Shown: positions 36,439 to 44,316 of the stretch, one piece after another
Layout of the letters: every line of letters starts with the position of its first letter
Position numbering within the stretch: position 1 is the stretch's first letter
Source of the DNA: Bacteroidota bacterium
Lineage (GTDB): Bacteria; Bacteroidota; Bacteroidia; JAHEXY01
DNA: 64,000 bases
Assembly (NCBI GenBank): GCA_023251875.1
Contig: JAHEXY010000011.1
Coordinates: 1-64,000, forward strand
Reading direction: 5' to 3'
Translations under genes and position numbers: made by a program
Notes under the pieces: model-generated
Told to the model about the DNA's origin: nothing
Databases searched by the model: none
Seen by the model: only the letters and a program-made list of their open reading frames with translations

Positions 36439-37184
36439 GAAAGCCATTTCAAGGAATTGTAAATATTATTCGTTTCAATTGGCATTTTTATTTTCTTTCA
36501 CTTGGCTTGTCATTGCTTTTAATTTTGATAGCTAATTATTGTCAAAACCAATTAAGATTATATCTATACCTCGTTTGTCTTTTAATTACTGTTCCCATTT
36601 TTATTTCATTATTGGTTTCATTTTATATTTACGATTTATCCGGACTTTATAATTTTAATTGGATAGAACAACAAAATATGCAGGGAACAATTGTAAATAT
36701 TAATGCAGGTTTTGATGAAACAAGCAGTATTATAAAAGACAGATTTAAAAATGCAGAATTAATTGTTCTTGATTTTTATGATCCTTTAAAACATACAGAA
36801 ATTTCCATTAAAAGAGCAAGAAAAGCATATCCCCCATTTAATGGCACTAAACAGGTTGAAACAAATTATTTGCCTTTTGAAAATGATTCTGTGAATAAAA
36901 TATTTGTGATATTTTCTGCACATGAAATAAGAAATGAGAATGAGAGAATTGTTTTTTTTAGAGAGTTAAAAAGAATAATAAAACCAACAGGACAAATTTT
37001 TATTACAGAACATTTAAGAGATATGGCTAATTTTTTAGCATACAATATTGGAGCCTTTCATTTTTACTCAAAAGAATCTTGGCATAAAACGTTTGAGAAG
37101 ACGGATCTTAAAATTAAAAACGAAATAAAATTTACTCCATTTATTTCAACCTTTATACTATACAAAAATGGAAATACATTATAA
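36435..37184 (+). CDS. Membrane-anchored SAM-dependent methyltransferase
   Basis: The 249 aa protein has two N-terminal membrane helices (about 19-37 and 44-68) and then a class I methyltransferase-like domain. TIVNINAGFDETSSIIKDRF replaces the usual glycine-rich SAM loop in weakened form, ELIVLDFYDP carries the acidic SAM-binding residue, and LPFENDSVNKIFVIFSAHEI plus FFRELKRIIKPTGQIFITEH are typical post-SAM motifs. The weak first motif makes SAM binding likely but not certain. It overlaps both neighbours (4 and 17 bases), so it is coupled to DUF2071 and the next membrane protein. Confidence 0.72.
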   Translation: MRKPFQGIVNIIRFNWHFYFLSLGLSLLLILIANYCQNQLRLYLYLVCLLITVPIFISLLVSFYIYDLSGLYNFNWIEQQNMQGTIVNINAGFDETSSIIKDRFKNAELIVLDFYDPLKHTEISIKRARKAYPPFNGTKQVETNYLPFENDSVNKIFVIFSAHEIRNENERIVFFRELKRIIKPTGQIFITEHLRDMANFLAYNIGAFHFYSKESWHKTFEKTDLKIKNEIKFTPFISTFILYKNGNTL

Positions 37185-37566
37185 AATAATTGGTTTTTTG
37201 TTGATTGCATTATCATGTATTCATGTGGTTTTTCCAAAATATTTTCATTGGAAAAAGGACTTAGACTCATTGAGTTTAATTAACAGAGAAATGATGTATG
37301 TGCATACTTTCTTTGTTGCCATTATGGTGTTTTTAATGGGAGTTCTGTGCATCACATCCTCAAAGGAGCTTATTGAAACCGATCTTGGAAAAAACATAGC
37401 ATTAGGAATGTGCATTTTTTGGACAATCAGATTGCTTATTCAATTCTTTGGTTACTCAGCTGCACTTTGGAAAGGAAAAACATTTGAAACCATCATGCAT
37501 ATTTTGTTTTCATTACTTTGGATATATTTAAGTATTATCTTTGGGGCAACGTATTTCAATCATTAA
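37168..37566 (+). CDS. Four-helix membrane protein of unknown function
   Basis: The 132 aa protein has four hydrophobic segments (about 5-22, 42-66, 75-97, 106-126) with conserved-looking polar positions HVVFPKYFHW, INREMMYVHTFFVAIMV and IRLLIQFFGYSAALW. No family name is assigned. Its start overlaps the methyltransferase gene by 17 bases. It closes the DoxX-like/DUF2071/methyltransferase unit and is followed by a bidirectional terminator. Confidence 0.65.
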   Translation: MEIHYKIIGFLLIALSCIHVVFPKYFHWKKDLDSLSLINREMMYVHTFFVAIMVFLMGVLCITSSKELIETDLGKNIALGMCIFWTIRLLIQFFGYSAALWKGKTFETIMHILFSLLWIYLSIIFGATYFNH

Positions 37567-37567
37567 A

Positions 37568-37610
37568 AACAGAAATTAAATTCTGTTCTTTTTTCTAAAA
37601 AAGGAACAGA
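37568..37610. terminator. Bidirectional terminator between convergent genes
   Basis: Two overlapping hairpins. AACAGAA-ATTAAA-TTCTGTT is followed by CTTTTTT for plus-strand transcripts. A longer CTGTTCTTTTTT / AAAAAAGGAACAG stem can serve both strands. It sits between the four-helix protein (plus) and the symporter (minus). Confidence 0.75.
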
Positions 37611-37624
37611 GGAATAATAATACT

Positions 37625-39049
37625 TCAAACTAAATTATTTTCATTAACCATTGTAGAATTCTTTCCTCCCAATAACATCCCCAAAAACATTCCGCCAAAA
37701 CTACATGTCAATCCAATAATTAAAGGTGGTACTTCGGTATGAAAAACCCATTCAGATAATATCCAAGCCAATAAACCCATTATCATTGAAAGTATTGCAC
37801 CCAGTGTGTTTGCCGATTTTATATATAGGCCTGCAACAAGCGGAACAAATAAAGAAACCAAACTAAGTGCCGATGATTCTCCAGCCAATTCATAAATATC
37901 AGACCTTGATGTTGCCATAGCTGTAGCTAAAATTGTAACTACAATTACTGATAAACGTAACATGCGCAACATCTCTTTATCCGTCATTGTTTTTTTTCTG
38001 AGAGGCTTAATTAAATTTTCGGCCATTACAGTTGCCGGAGCTAAAATGGCCCCACTGGCGGTACTTAATATGGCTGAAATTAAGGCTCCAAAAAATAATA
38101 CCTGCATAAATACACTTGTATGTTTTAAAACTAGAGTAGGAATGAGCTGCTCCCCTTCTTTTAAAATTTCAGGATATAAAATTTTGCCACACAAGGCAAT
38201 TAGTAAGGGCAAAAATGCAATACTGAGATACAATACCGCACCAATGCTTAGTGCCCTCACTGCATTTTTTTCTGAATTGGCCGACATCACTCTCTGAAAA
38301 ACATCTTGCTGTGGTATGGAGCCTAAGCCAATAGTAATCCATGCTGCTATGTATTCTAAAATATCCAAAGGTTTTGGATCAGGAAAAAATTTAAAGAATC
38401 CATCCGGTGTTTGTTGGTATACGGAAGTTAATCCGCCTGCAGCATTTACAATTTCTACTCCCAAAAAAACTAAGCCAATTATAATGATAATGGTTTGAAT
38501 AAAATCTGTAACAGAAATAGCCCACATGCCACCAATGTATGTATAGATTAAAACAATGGATGCGCTAATAATAATGCCGGCAATTAAAGGCACTCCCATT
38601 ACAATATTAAACATGATGCCTAATGCTACTAGCTGAGCTGCAATCCAGCCAAGGTAGGAGGGTACCATTAAAAATCCGGATAAAAGTTCTGCTGAACGCC
38701 CAAACTTAATTCTATAAAAATCACAAAAGGTGAGTAATTTCATTCTGTAAAATGGCCGAGCAAAAAATATTCCAATAAGTAATAAACATAATGCGGCCCC
38801 AAAGGGTTCTTCAATTACACCATACAAACCCTTTTCAGCAAATTGAGAAGAGGAGCCTAAAACAGTTTCGGCTCCAAACCATTCGGCAAATAATGCAGAG
38901 ATGCATAAAAACAAGGGTAGTTTTCTTCCAGCTAAAACAAAATCTTCTGAATTTTTTACCAAACGAGAAGTAAGCACTCCAATCAAAACTGTAATGCCAA
39001 TGTAAATGACAATGCAAATAAATAAAATATGAGATTGAATGTATTGCAA
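37625..39049 (-). CDS. Sodium:solute symporter
   Basis: The 474 aa protein has about 13 membrane helices and the SSS-family pattern: EDFVLAGRKLPLFLCISALF (helix 1 region), FAEWFGAETVLGSSSQFAEK, LIGIFFARPFYRMKLLTFCD, IYTYIGGMWAISVTDFIQT (strong SSS signature), and AWITIGLGSIPQQDVFQRVM. It would import a small organic solute with Na+; the solute is not identifiable from sequence alone. It is transcribed away from the divergent DUF486 gene and ends at a bidirectional terminator. Confidence 0.88.
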   Translation of the reverse strand: MQYIQSHILFICIVIYIGITVLIGVLTSRLVKNSEDFVLAGRKLPLFLCISALFAEWFGAETVLGSSSQFAEKGLYGVIEEPFGAALCLLLIGIFFARPFYRMKLLTFCDFYRIKFGRSAELLSGFLMVPSYLGWIAAQLVALGIMFNIVMGVPLIAGIIISASIVLIYTYIGGMWAISVTDFIQTIIIIIGLVFLGVEIVNAAGGLTSVYQQTPDGFFKFFPDPKPLDILEYIAAWITIGLGSIPQQDVFQRVMSANSEKNAVRALSIGAVLYLSIAFLPLLIALCGKILYPEILKEGEQLIPTLVLKHTSVFMQVLFFGALISAILSTASGAILAPATVMAENLIKPLRKKTMTDKEMLRMLRLSVIVVTILATAMATSRSDIYELAGESSALSLVSLFVPLVAGLYIKSANTLGAILSMIMGLLAWILSEWVFHTEVPPLIIGLTCSFGGMFLGMLLGGKNSTMVNENNLV

Positions 39050-39129
39050 TTTCGTTGTTGATTGTTAGTTTTTCGTTATTAGTTTTTTAAATAATAAATG
39101 CGAAATTAGTAACAAACAACGAAATTCTT

Positions 39130-39501
39130 ATGCGCGGTATATATACCATTATTCTTCTCGTTCTTTCTAACATTTTTATGACCCTTGCTTGGTATGGCCA
39201 TTTAGAATTTAAAAAATATGCATGGTTTAATTCATTAGGCTTATTTAGTATTATTTTACTCAGTTGGGGAATAGCGTTTTTTGAATACACCTTGCAGGTG
39301 CCTGCCAATAGAATAGGTTATGAAGCAAATGGCGGTCCGTACAATATTTTTCAGTTAAAGGTTATTCAAGAGGGTATATCATTAATTGTTTTCTCATTAT
39401 TTGCCATAATTGTTTTTAAAACAGAACGCCTTGCATGGAATCATGTAATTGGCTTTGTGTTTATTATGCTTGCAGTGGTTTTTATTTTTAAAAAATGGTG
39501 A
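39130..39501 (+). CDS. DMT-superfamily membrane protein (DUF486)
   Basis: The 123 aa protein has four transmembrane helices and the DUF486 hallmark stretches IFMTLAWYGHLEFKK, LLSWGIAFFEYTLQVPANRI (FEY..QVPANR) and FQLKVIQEGISLIVF. Members are half-size DMT-like proteins of unknown substrate. The start matches the usual short N-terminus. It diverges from the symporter gene across an 80-base region with no recognisable promoter. Confidence 0.85.
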   Translation: MRGIYTIILLVLSNIFMTLAWYGHLEFKKYAWFNSLGLFSIILLSWGIAFFEYTLQVPANRIGYEANGGPYNIFQLKVIQEGISLIVFSLFAIIVFKTERLAWNHVIGFVFIMLAVVFIFKKW

Positions 39502-39578
39502 CGTAAAAGATTTCATTTTTAACTGATATTTCTTATAAAATATCTACCTATTTGGTCTTTTATTTGCTGACTTCTTCA

Positions 39579-39586
39579 TACATTTG
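39579..39586 (+). promoter_or_regulatory. -7 promoter element TACATTTG for the small lipoprotein
   Basis: Exact TAnnTTTG match with TTTG 24 bases upstream (39551-39554). Predicted transcript start is near 39592, with a ~29-nt leader before the ATG at 39621. It rules out the in-frame ATG at 39552. Confidence 0.6.
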
Positions 39587-39620
39587 CAGCAAAAATCAAT
39601 CAAAATCAATCTTAATTACA

Positions 39621-39899
39621 ATGAAAAAATTATTTTACGCATCTATCTTAGGTTTAGCTGTATTTACAGCTTGTGGCCCAAGTGCAGAAGAAAAAGCAGC
39701 TAAAGAAAAAGCTACTGCTGATTCATTAGCCGCTGTTGCTACTGCTGATTCATTAAAACAAGCTGAAGCTCAACAAGCTGTTGCTGATTCTCTTAAAAAA
39801 GTAGCAGAAGAAGCAAGATTAAAAGCTTTTAATGATTCTGTTGCAACTGCAACTGCTGCAGCTGAAACTTCTAAAGCTAAGCCTAGCAAGAAAAAATAA
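39621..39899 (+). CDS. Small Ala/Lys/Glu-rich lipoprotein
   Basis: The 92 aa protein has a lipoprotein signal (MKKLFYASILGLAVFTACG, Cys18). Mature sequence is a charged, Ala-rich helix with recurring ADSL units (TADSLAAVATADSLKQAE, then AVADSLKKVAEE), ending in a Lys-rich tail. It is probably a membrane-tethered single helix or coiled coil, comparable in form to small Braun-type or Ala-rich lipoproteins; no function is assigned. Start at 39621 fits the promoter and gives a normal lipobox; an upstream ATG at 39552 precedes the promoter. A strong terminator follows. Confidence 0.8.
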   Translation: MKKLFYASILGLAVFTACGPSAEEKAAKEKATADSLAAVATADSLKQAEAQQAVADSLKKVAEEARLKAFNDSVATATAAAETSKAKPSKKK

Positions 39900-39931
39900 T
39901 AAATTCTAATAAGAATTTATTTATGCCTTTC

Positions 39932-39958
39932 AATCCCGCTTTAGGCGGGATTTTTCTT
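39932..39958 (+). terminator. Rho-independent terminator after the small lipoprotein
   Basis: Stem AATCCCGC / GCGGGATT with a short TTTAG loop, then TTTTTCTTTT. It ends the lipoprotein transcript before the convergent lysA gene. Confidence 0.9.
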
Positions 39959-40027
39959 TTTTATACCCTAGCTCAATACTCTCCAAATAAAAAAGAAGAA
40001 GTTTAGAATAATTTTACTAATACCCTT

Positions 40028-41182
40028 TTATAAGTTATTGGAAAATATAGAGGATGGAATTTTTCTGAGATTATAAGTAAAGGACATTGCTTCTCCATAA
40101 GCACCAGCACTTCTTATTGCAAGTAAATCTCCTCGTTTTGTTTCAGGCATTGTAATTGCTTTTCCAAAGCAATCGGTACTTTCGCAAACAGGTCCAACGA
40201 TATCGTATTTCTTCTTCCCTTTTGTAGAATTAAGATTTTCTATTTTATGATAGGCTTGGTATAAAGCGGGGCGTAACAGATCTGTCATGCCGGCATCTAG
40301 AATAACAAAATCAGTAGAACTTCCATTTTTAATATACAATACTTTTGAAATTAGGTTTCCGCATTGGGCAATAATAGAACGGCCTAATTCAAAATGAACC
40401 GTTTGATTGGGTTGAAGTTCTAAGAATTCTCCAAAAAGCGTAAAATAATTTTCAAAATCAGGAATAGGGAACTGATCTGGTTCATTATAATTGATACCTA
40501 ATCCGCCTCCCATATTGATATGCTTAATAGAAACTTGTTTGTCAATAGCCCATTGTTGTATTTCGTTTACACGAATGCATAAATTTTTAAAACTGGATAG
40601 ATCGGTAATTTGTGAACCAATATGAAAATGCAAACCAATAAGATTGATATTTTGCAAAGGTTTGATAACATTTATTACTTGATCTAATTCCCAAAGGTTA
40701 ATGCCAAATTTATTTTCTTCTAAGCCTGTTGTAATATGTTTATGGGTATTTGCATTTACATTAGGATTAATGCGTAATGCTATATTGGCAATTTTATTTA
40801 ATGATTTTGCAATGCCATTAATTACCTGAATTTCTTGAATAGACTCACAATTAAGAGAAAAAATGGATTGTGATAAGGCATATTTTATTTCTTCATCAGA
40901 TTTGCCTACACCTGCAAATACAACATGATCATTGGTAAATCCTGTTTCTAATGCTCTAGCAACTTCATTGCCACTTACGCAATCTGCCCCTAGGCCATAT
41001 TCACAAATTAATTTTAATAGAGTGGGGTTAGAATTGGCTTTTAGTGCATAATGCACCATAAAATGATAGGGAGAAGCTGCTTTTTGAACTGATTCTAAGG
41101 TTTTTTTTAAAAGTTCTATATCATAGAAATAGAAAGGAGTAACATGTGCTTTAAATTTTCCTATAATTTCAGAACTGAACAA
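40028..41182 (-). CDS. lysA: Diaminopimelate decarboxylase
   Basis: The 384 aa PLP enzyme decarboxylates meso-diaminopimelate to L-lysine. Lys48 in HYALKANSNPTLLK is the PLP Schiff-base lysine. Further landmarks are GLGADCVSGNEVARAL, GLHFHIGSQI (His on the PLP ring face), HINMGGGLGINYN (glycine-rich phosphate site), FELGRSIIAQCG, DAGMTDLLRPALYQAYH, and GPVCESTDCFGK with the catalytic Cys. LRPALY and CESTD favour DAP over ornithine or arginine decarboxylase. It converges on the lipoprotein gene and has the START-domain genes upstream on the same strand. Confidence 0.94.
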   Translation of the reverse strand: MFSSEIIGKFKAHVTPFYFYDIELLKKTLESVQKAASPYHFMVHYALKANSNPTLLKLICEYGLGADCVSGNEVARALETGFTNDHVVFAGVGKSDEEIKYALSQSIFSLNCESIQEIQVINGIAKSLNKIANIALRINPNVNANTHKHITTGLEENKFGINLWELDQVINVIKPLQNINLIGLHFHIGSQITDLSSFKNLCIRVNEIQQWAIDKQVSIKHINMGGGLGINYNEPDQFPIPDFENYFTLFGEFLELQPNQTVHFELGRSIIAQCGNLISKVLYIKNGSSTDFVILDAGMTDLLRPALYQAYHKIENLNSTKGKKKYDIVGPVCESTDCFGKAITMPETKRGDLLAIRSAGAYGEAMSFTYNLRKIPSSIFSNNL

Positions 41183-41235
41183 AAGTTTTTTGCGGTTTTA
41201 ATTTATCCACGAATATAAAGGATATTCATCAAAAC

Positions 41236-41889
41236 TTATTCTACTATTTCAGCAATTTTTGCAGAAGAGTATTTTGCTTGTTTAATTACATCTTTCATTT
41301 TAAGCATTGAATTATAAGGCGCATCAACAACTGTGCTATTTGCCAACCAAGCAGGTATACTGCCATTAGGCTCTAAATGCAATTGGTAAACTACTTCTAT
41401 CATGCCATTGCCTTTTGGAGTAAATTTCCAAAAACCATTTAATTCCTGAACACGAATCCAATCAGCTTTAGCAGCTATATAATTAGGTTCTCCAACGGTT
41501 TTAATAGTAACAGATTTATCGCTCATATCTTCATTTACCCAATAATGAATTACCATATCTCTACTATCAAGTGGCCAAGGAACTTTATAAGTCATGTAGT
41601 TATAACCTTCTTTAAAAGACAATGTTTTAATCATGTGTGCTTCCGGACATTGAAAAAACCAATTGGGATAATTATCCACATCTTTCATTACAGCCAACAA
41701 ACAGCTCATGGTTGCTTGAACAGTCATTACGCCTTTAAATTCTTTGTATTCTGATTTGGGATAAGCACGAGTATATACAGTAATACCATTTGAGGTTTTG
41801 CCAAGAGTCCAATTGCTATTATCTAATGTGGTAAAAGATGAGCAAAATAGAGCAATAAGAACAAATAACGATAATATAGTTTTTTTCAT
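41236..41889 (-). CDS. Secreted START-domain protein A
   Basis: The 217 aa protein has a signal peptide (1-19). The mature part is a START (SRPBCC-fold) domain: NGITVYTRAYPKSEYKEFKG, MKDVDNYPNWFFQCPEAHMI, PWPLDSRDMVIHYW, NGFWKFTPKGNGMIEVVYQL and EPNGSIPAWLANSTVVDAPY. START domains bind lipids in a hydrophobic cup, so a periplasmic lipid-binding role is likely but not specific. It is a tandem copy of the next gene (66 bases away). Neighbouring alkB and acyl-CoA dehydrogenase suggest a hydrophobic ligand; that link is inference. Confidence 0.82.
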   Translation of the reverse strand: MKKTILSLFVLIALFCSSFTTLDNSNWTLGKTSNGITVYTRAYPKSEYKEFKGVMTVQATMSCLLAVMKDVDNYPNWFFQCPEAHMIKTLSFKEGYNYMTYKVPWPLDSRDMVIHYWVNEDMSDKSVTIKTVGEPNYIAAKADWIRVQELNGFWKFTPKGNGMIEVVYQLHLEPNGSIPAWLANSTVVDAPYNSMLKMKDVIKQAKYSSAKIAEIVE

Positions 41890-41954
41890 TTTTAGAAATA
41901 TTTTTAATCAGGGTACGTAAAATTAGTTCTTATTAATTTTAGTTCAACCTACAT

Positions 41955-42605
41955 TTATTCAATTATATCAGGAAGTTTTACATTAACATATTTGGGCTGT
42001 TTAATCATATCCTTCATTTTCATAAAAGTATTAAAGGGTGTATCTACTACAGTGCTATTCGCTAGCCAGGCAGGTATGCTGCCGTTAGGTTCTGCATGTA
42101 ATTGATACACAACCTCTATATTGCCATTTCCTTTGGGTGTAAACTTCCAAAAACCATTTAAATCATAAATTCGCACCCAGCCGCTTTTTTCTTCTTGATA
42201 TTTACCTTCCGCAACATTTTTAATGGTAACGGATTTATCACTCATATCTTGTGTTGTCCAATAATGAATAATCATGTCTCTACCATCAAATGGCCACGGC
42301 AATTTCTTAGTGATATAATAATAGCCTTCTTTAGGAGATATTATTTTTAGGGTATGAGCTTCAGGGCATTCATGGTACCAAGCAGGATAATTTTCAAAAT
42401 CATTTTTTAGTGCAATAAGAGAGCTCAGGCTAGATTGTACCGTCATCACGGCTTTAAATTCTTTATAGCTTGATTTAGGATAGGCTCGAGTAAAAATGCT
42501 TATTCCATTTTCATTTTTTTCAAGAGTCCAACCGCTATCATCAGTTGTAAATGAGGTAAACGAAAAGCCTATTGTAATACAAAAAACTAAAAATAAATAC
42601 TTCAT
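41955..42605 (-). CDS. Secreted START-domain protein B
   Basis: The 216 aa paralogue of protein A, at roughly two-thirds identity by eye, carries the same motifs: NGISIFTRAYPKSSYKEFKA, FENYPAWYHECPEAHTL, PWPFDGRDMIIHYW, NGFWKFTPKGNGNIEVVYQL and EPNGSIPAWLANSTVVDTPF. Signal peptide at 1-17. Strand, spacing and conserved ends show a recent tandem duplication. Ligand-cup positions differ modestly, so the two may bind related lipids. Confidence 0.82.
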   Translation of the reverse strand: MKYLFLVFCITIGFSFTSFTTDDSGWTLEKNENGISIFTRAYPKSSYKEFKAVMTVQSSLSSLIALKNDFENYPAWYHECPEAHTLKIISPKEGYYYITKKLPWPFDGRDMIIHYWTTQDMSDKSVTIKNVAEGKYQEEKSGWVRIYDLNGFWKFTPKGNGNIEVVYQLHAEPNGSIPAWLANSTVVDTPFNTFMKMKDMIKQPKYVNVKLPDIIE

Positions 42606-42625
42606 AGAAATTAAAAATTAAAATG

Positions 42626-43078
42626 TTATTTTTTTTCTAGGTGTATGTTTAATTCAGCATATACCTTGCCTAAACCTAAATAAGAAACAGTATTAGAATC
42701 ATTGTCAGATGTTAATTTTAAATATCCATCACCCAATTCTTCGGCATTAAATGTACCATCTAAATACTGATCAATTTTTATATAAAAAAAATTATATTTT
42801 TTCAGTTTCCATTCACCCACAACAAAATAATTGAGTGTATCAAAAGTATAGTAGTTGCCATAAACCGTACCATCATTTTCAAATATTATTTGAAAATAAC
42901 AACTTGCTGAATCACTGGCATAGTATGGCATTACTTGATTTAAAATATTAAAAGAGCTGTGATTCATATAACCTGATTCTAGTTTCCATTCTCCCGCTAT
43001 AAGTTTATACTCTTGGGCCTTTTTACACCCACAGAACAAACATAAAGCCAATAAGAATAAACTAGAAATTCTATTCAT
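42626..43078 (-). CDS. Lipocalin-like lipoprotein
   Basis: The 150 aa protein has a lipoprotein signal (ALCLFCGCKK; Cys18 likely lipidated). The mature part is beta-rich with the opening LIAGEWKLESG and a later VVGEWKLKKYNFFYIKID, the pattern of small lipocalin-like (Lipocalin_4/5-type) lipoproteins in Bacteroidota. No ligand is known. It lies 20 bases upstream of START protein B and 26 bases downstream of alkB on the same strand, so they may share a transcript. Confidence 0.65.
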   Translation of the reverse strand: MNRISSLFLLALCLFCGCKKAQEYKLIAGEWKLESGYMNHSSFNILNQVMPYYASDSASCYFQIIFENDGTVYGNYYTFDTLNYFVVGEWKLKKYNFFYIKIDQYLDGTFNAEELGDGYLKLTSDNDSNTVSYLGLGKVYAELNIHLEKK

Positions 43079-43104
43079 TGTATTTTTGATTATACAGATA
43101 AGAT

Positions 43105-44175
43105 TTAAACAACAGCAATATTAATGAGCTTTTCATTTTTAAGTTTTTCAATGTGGCGATGCATAACATAAAACCATAAAGGTGGAATAAATGACAAGAG
43201 TATCATTACTGAATATCCTGAGGGTAATTTAGGAGCATCATCAAAACTTCTTAATATTTGATATTTACGGCTAGCTAAGTAATGATGATCAGAATGGCGT
43301 GTAACTTCAAATAATAAGGCACTACTAACAAAGTGATATGAATTCCAGGAATGAGCAGGTAGCACTCTTTCAAATTTGTCTCCATCTATTTTTTTTCTTC
43401 TTAATCCATAATGTTCAAGATAATTTACGGTTTCAAATAGTATTATTCCTAAGAATGCGGAACCTAAATAACATAATAAAATTATCGGTCCAAATACAGC
43501 AACAATTGCAACAATTAAAGTTACTTGTAATACGGCAAATTGTAGCATCTCATTTTGTAATGACCATACGGAAATATTATTTTTTTTTAATCTGTCAGCC
43601 TCTAGCTTTAGAGCAGATAAATAGCTGAATCGAATAGATCGCACCCAAAAAGCATATAAGGTTTCACCATAACGAGCGGATGCAGGATCTTCATCAGTAG
43701 CTACTCGTTTATGATGCCCGCGATTGTGTTCAATAATAAAATGCATGTATTGAGAGGTAAGTAAAAGCGCTTTTGCCATATTTTGTTCACTAGCCTTTAC
43801 TCTATGACCTAGTTCGTGTGCCACATTAATGCCAATGGTTACACATGATAAGCCAAATGTGGTTACACGCCCTAATATTTCATACCATTGTAATCCATCT
43901 TGTTGTAATGAAAATAAAAAATAGATGAGGAGAAAATATTGCAGGGGTACTAATGAATATAAAATGTAGTCGTAAAAACGACTTTTCTTTACTTTTTCTT
44001 CTTCTTCAGGAGAATAATTTGCTACATCTTGCGGAATAATTAATTCCATAAGAGGAATGGCTACATAGGCATAGATGGGTAAAGCCCATGTCCACCAACC
44101 GTGTAAGGTTAATCCAAACATTCCAATTATAGGACCGGTAAAAATGAAGAAATATTTTAACCACTTAAACTTCAT
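43105..44175 (-). CDS. alkB: Alkane 1-monooxygenase-like membrane di-iron hydroxylase
   Basis: The 356 aa integral membrane di-iron enzyme hydroxylates medium-chain n-alkanes at the terminal carbon. All histidine boxes are present: HELGHR (H120-H124), EHNRGHHKRVATDEDPASAR (H150, H154, H155), LEHYGLRR, and HSWNSYHF with TRHSDHHYLASRKYQIL. Helices frame the sites. The HRVKASEQ and DPASAR forms are typical of AlkB rather than fatty-acid desaturases. No rubredoxin gene is in the window. It belongs to the family by motif; substrate range is inferred. Nearby long acyl-CoA dehydrogenase (same strand) could feed oxidised chains to beta-oxidation. Confidence 0.88.
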   Translation of the reverse strand: MKFKWLKYFFIFTGPIIGMFGLTLHGWWTWALPIYAYVAIPLMELIIPQDVANYSPEEEEKVKKSRFYDYILYSLVPLQYFLLIYFLFSLQQDGLQWYEILGRVTTFGLSCVTIGINVAHELGHRVKASEQNMAKALLLTSQYMHFIIEHNRGHHKRVATDEDPASARYGETLYAFWVRSIRFSYLSALKLEADRLKKNNISVWSLQNEMLQFAVLQVTLIVAIVAVFGPIILLCYLGSAFLGIILFETVNYLEHYGLRRKKIDGDKFERVLPAHSWNSYHFVSSALLFEVTRHSDHHYLASRKYQILRSFDDAPKLPSGYSVMILLSFIPPLWFYVMHRHIEKLKNEKLINIAVV

Positions 44176-44316
44176 AATGCTACTGTTTTAATGAAAATTG
44201 AAATGTAATTTTTTTGTTAATAACCTTGGCTCGACTGTCACGCTGAGCGGAGTCGAAGCGTCAGAAAATATATTTCTTAAAAATTAAAACTACATCAAAA
44301 TTAAGTTTTGATACGC
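44176..44316. repeat. Spacer with GAGCGGAGTCGAAGC-type dispersed repeat
   Basis: The spacer between alkB and the acyl-CoA dehydrogenase carries CTGTCACGCTGAGCGGAGTC and GAAGCGTCAG (44230-44264), a GC-rich insertion in AT-rich DNA related to the one at 4360. Confidence 0.7.
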
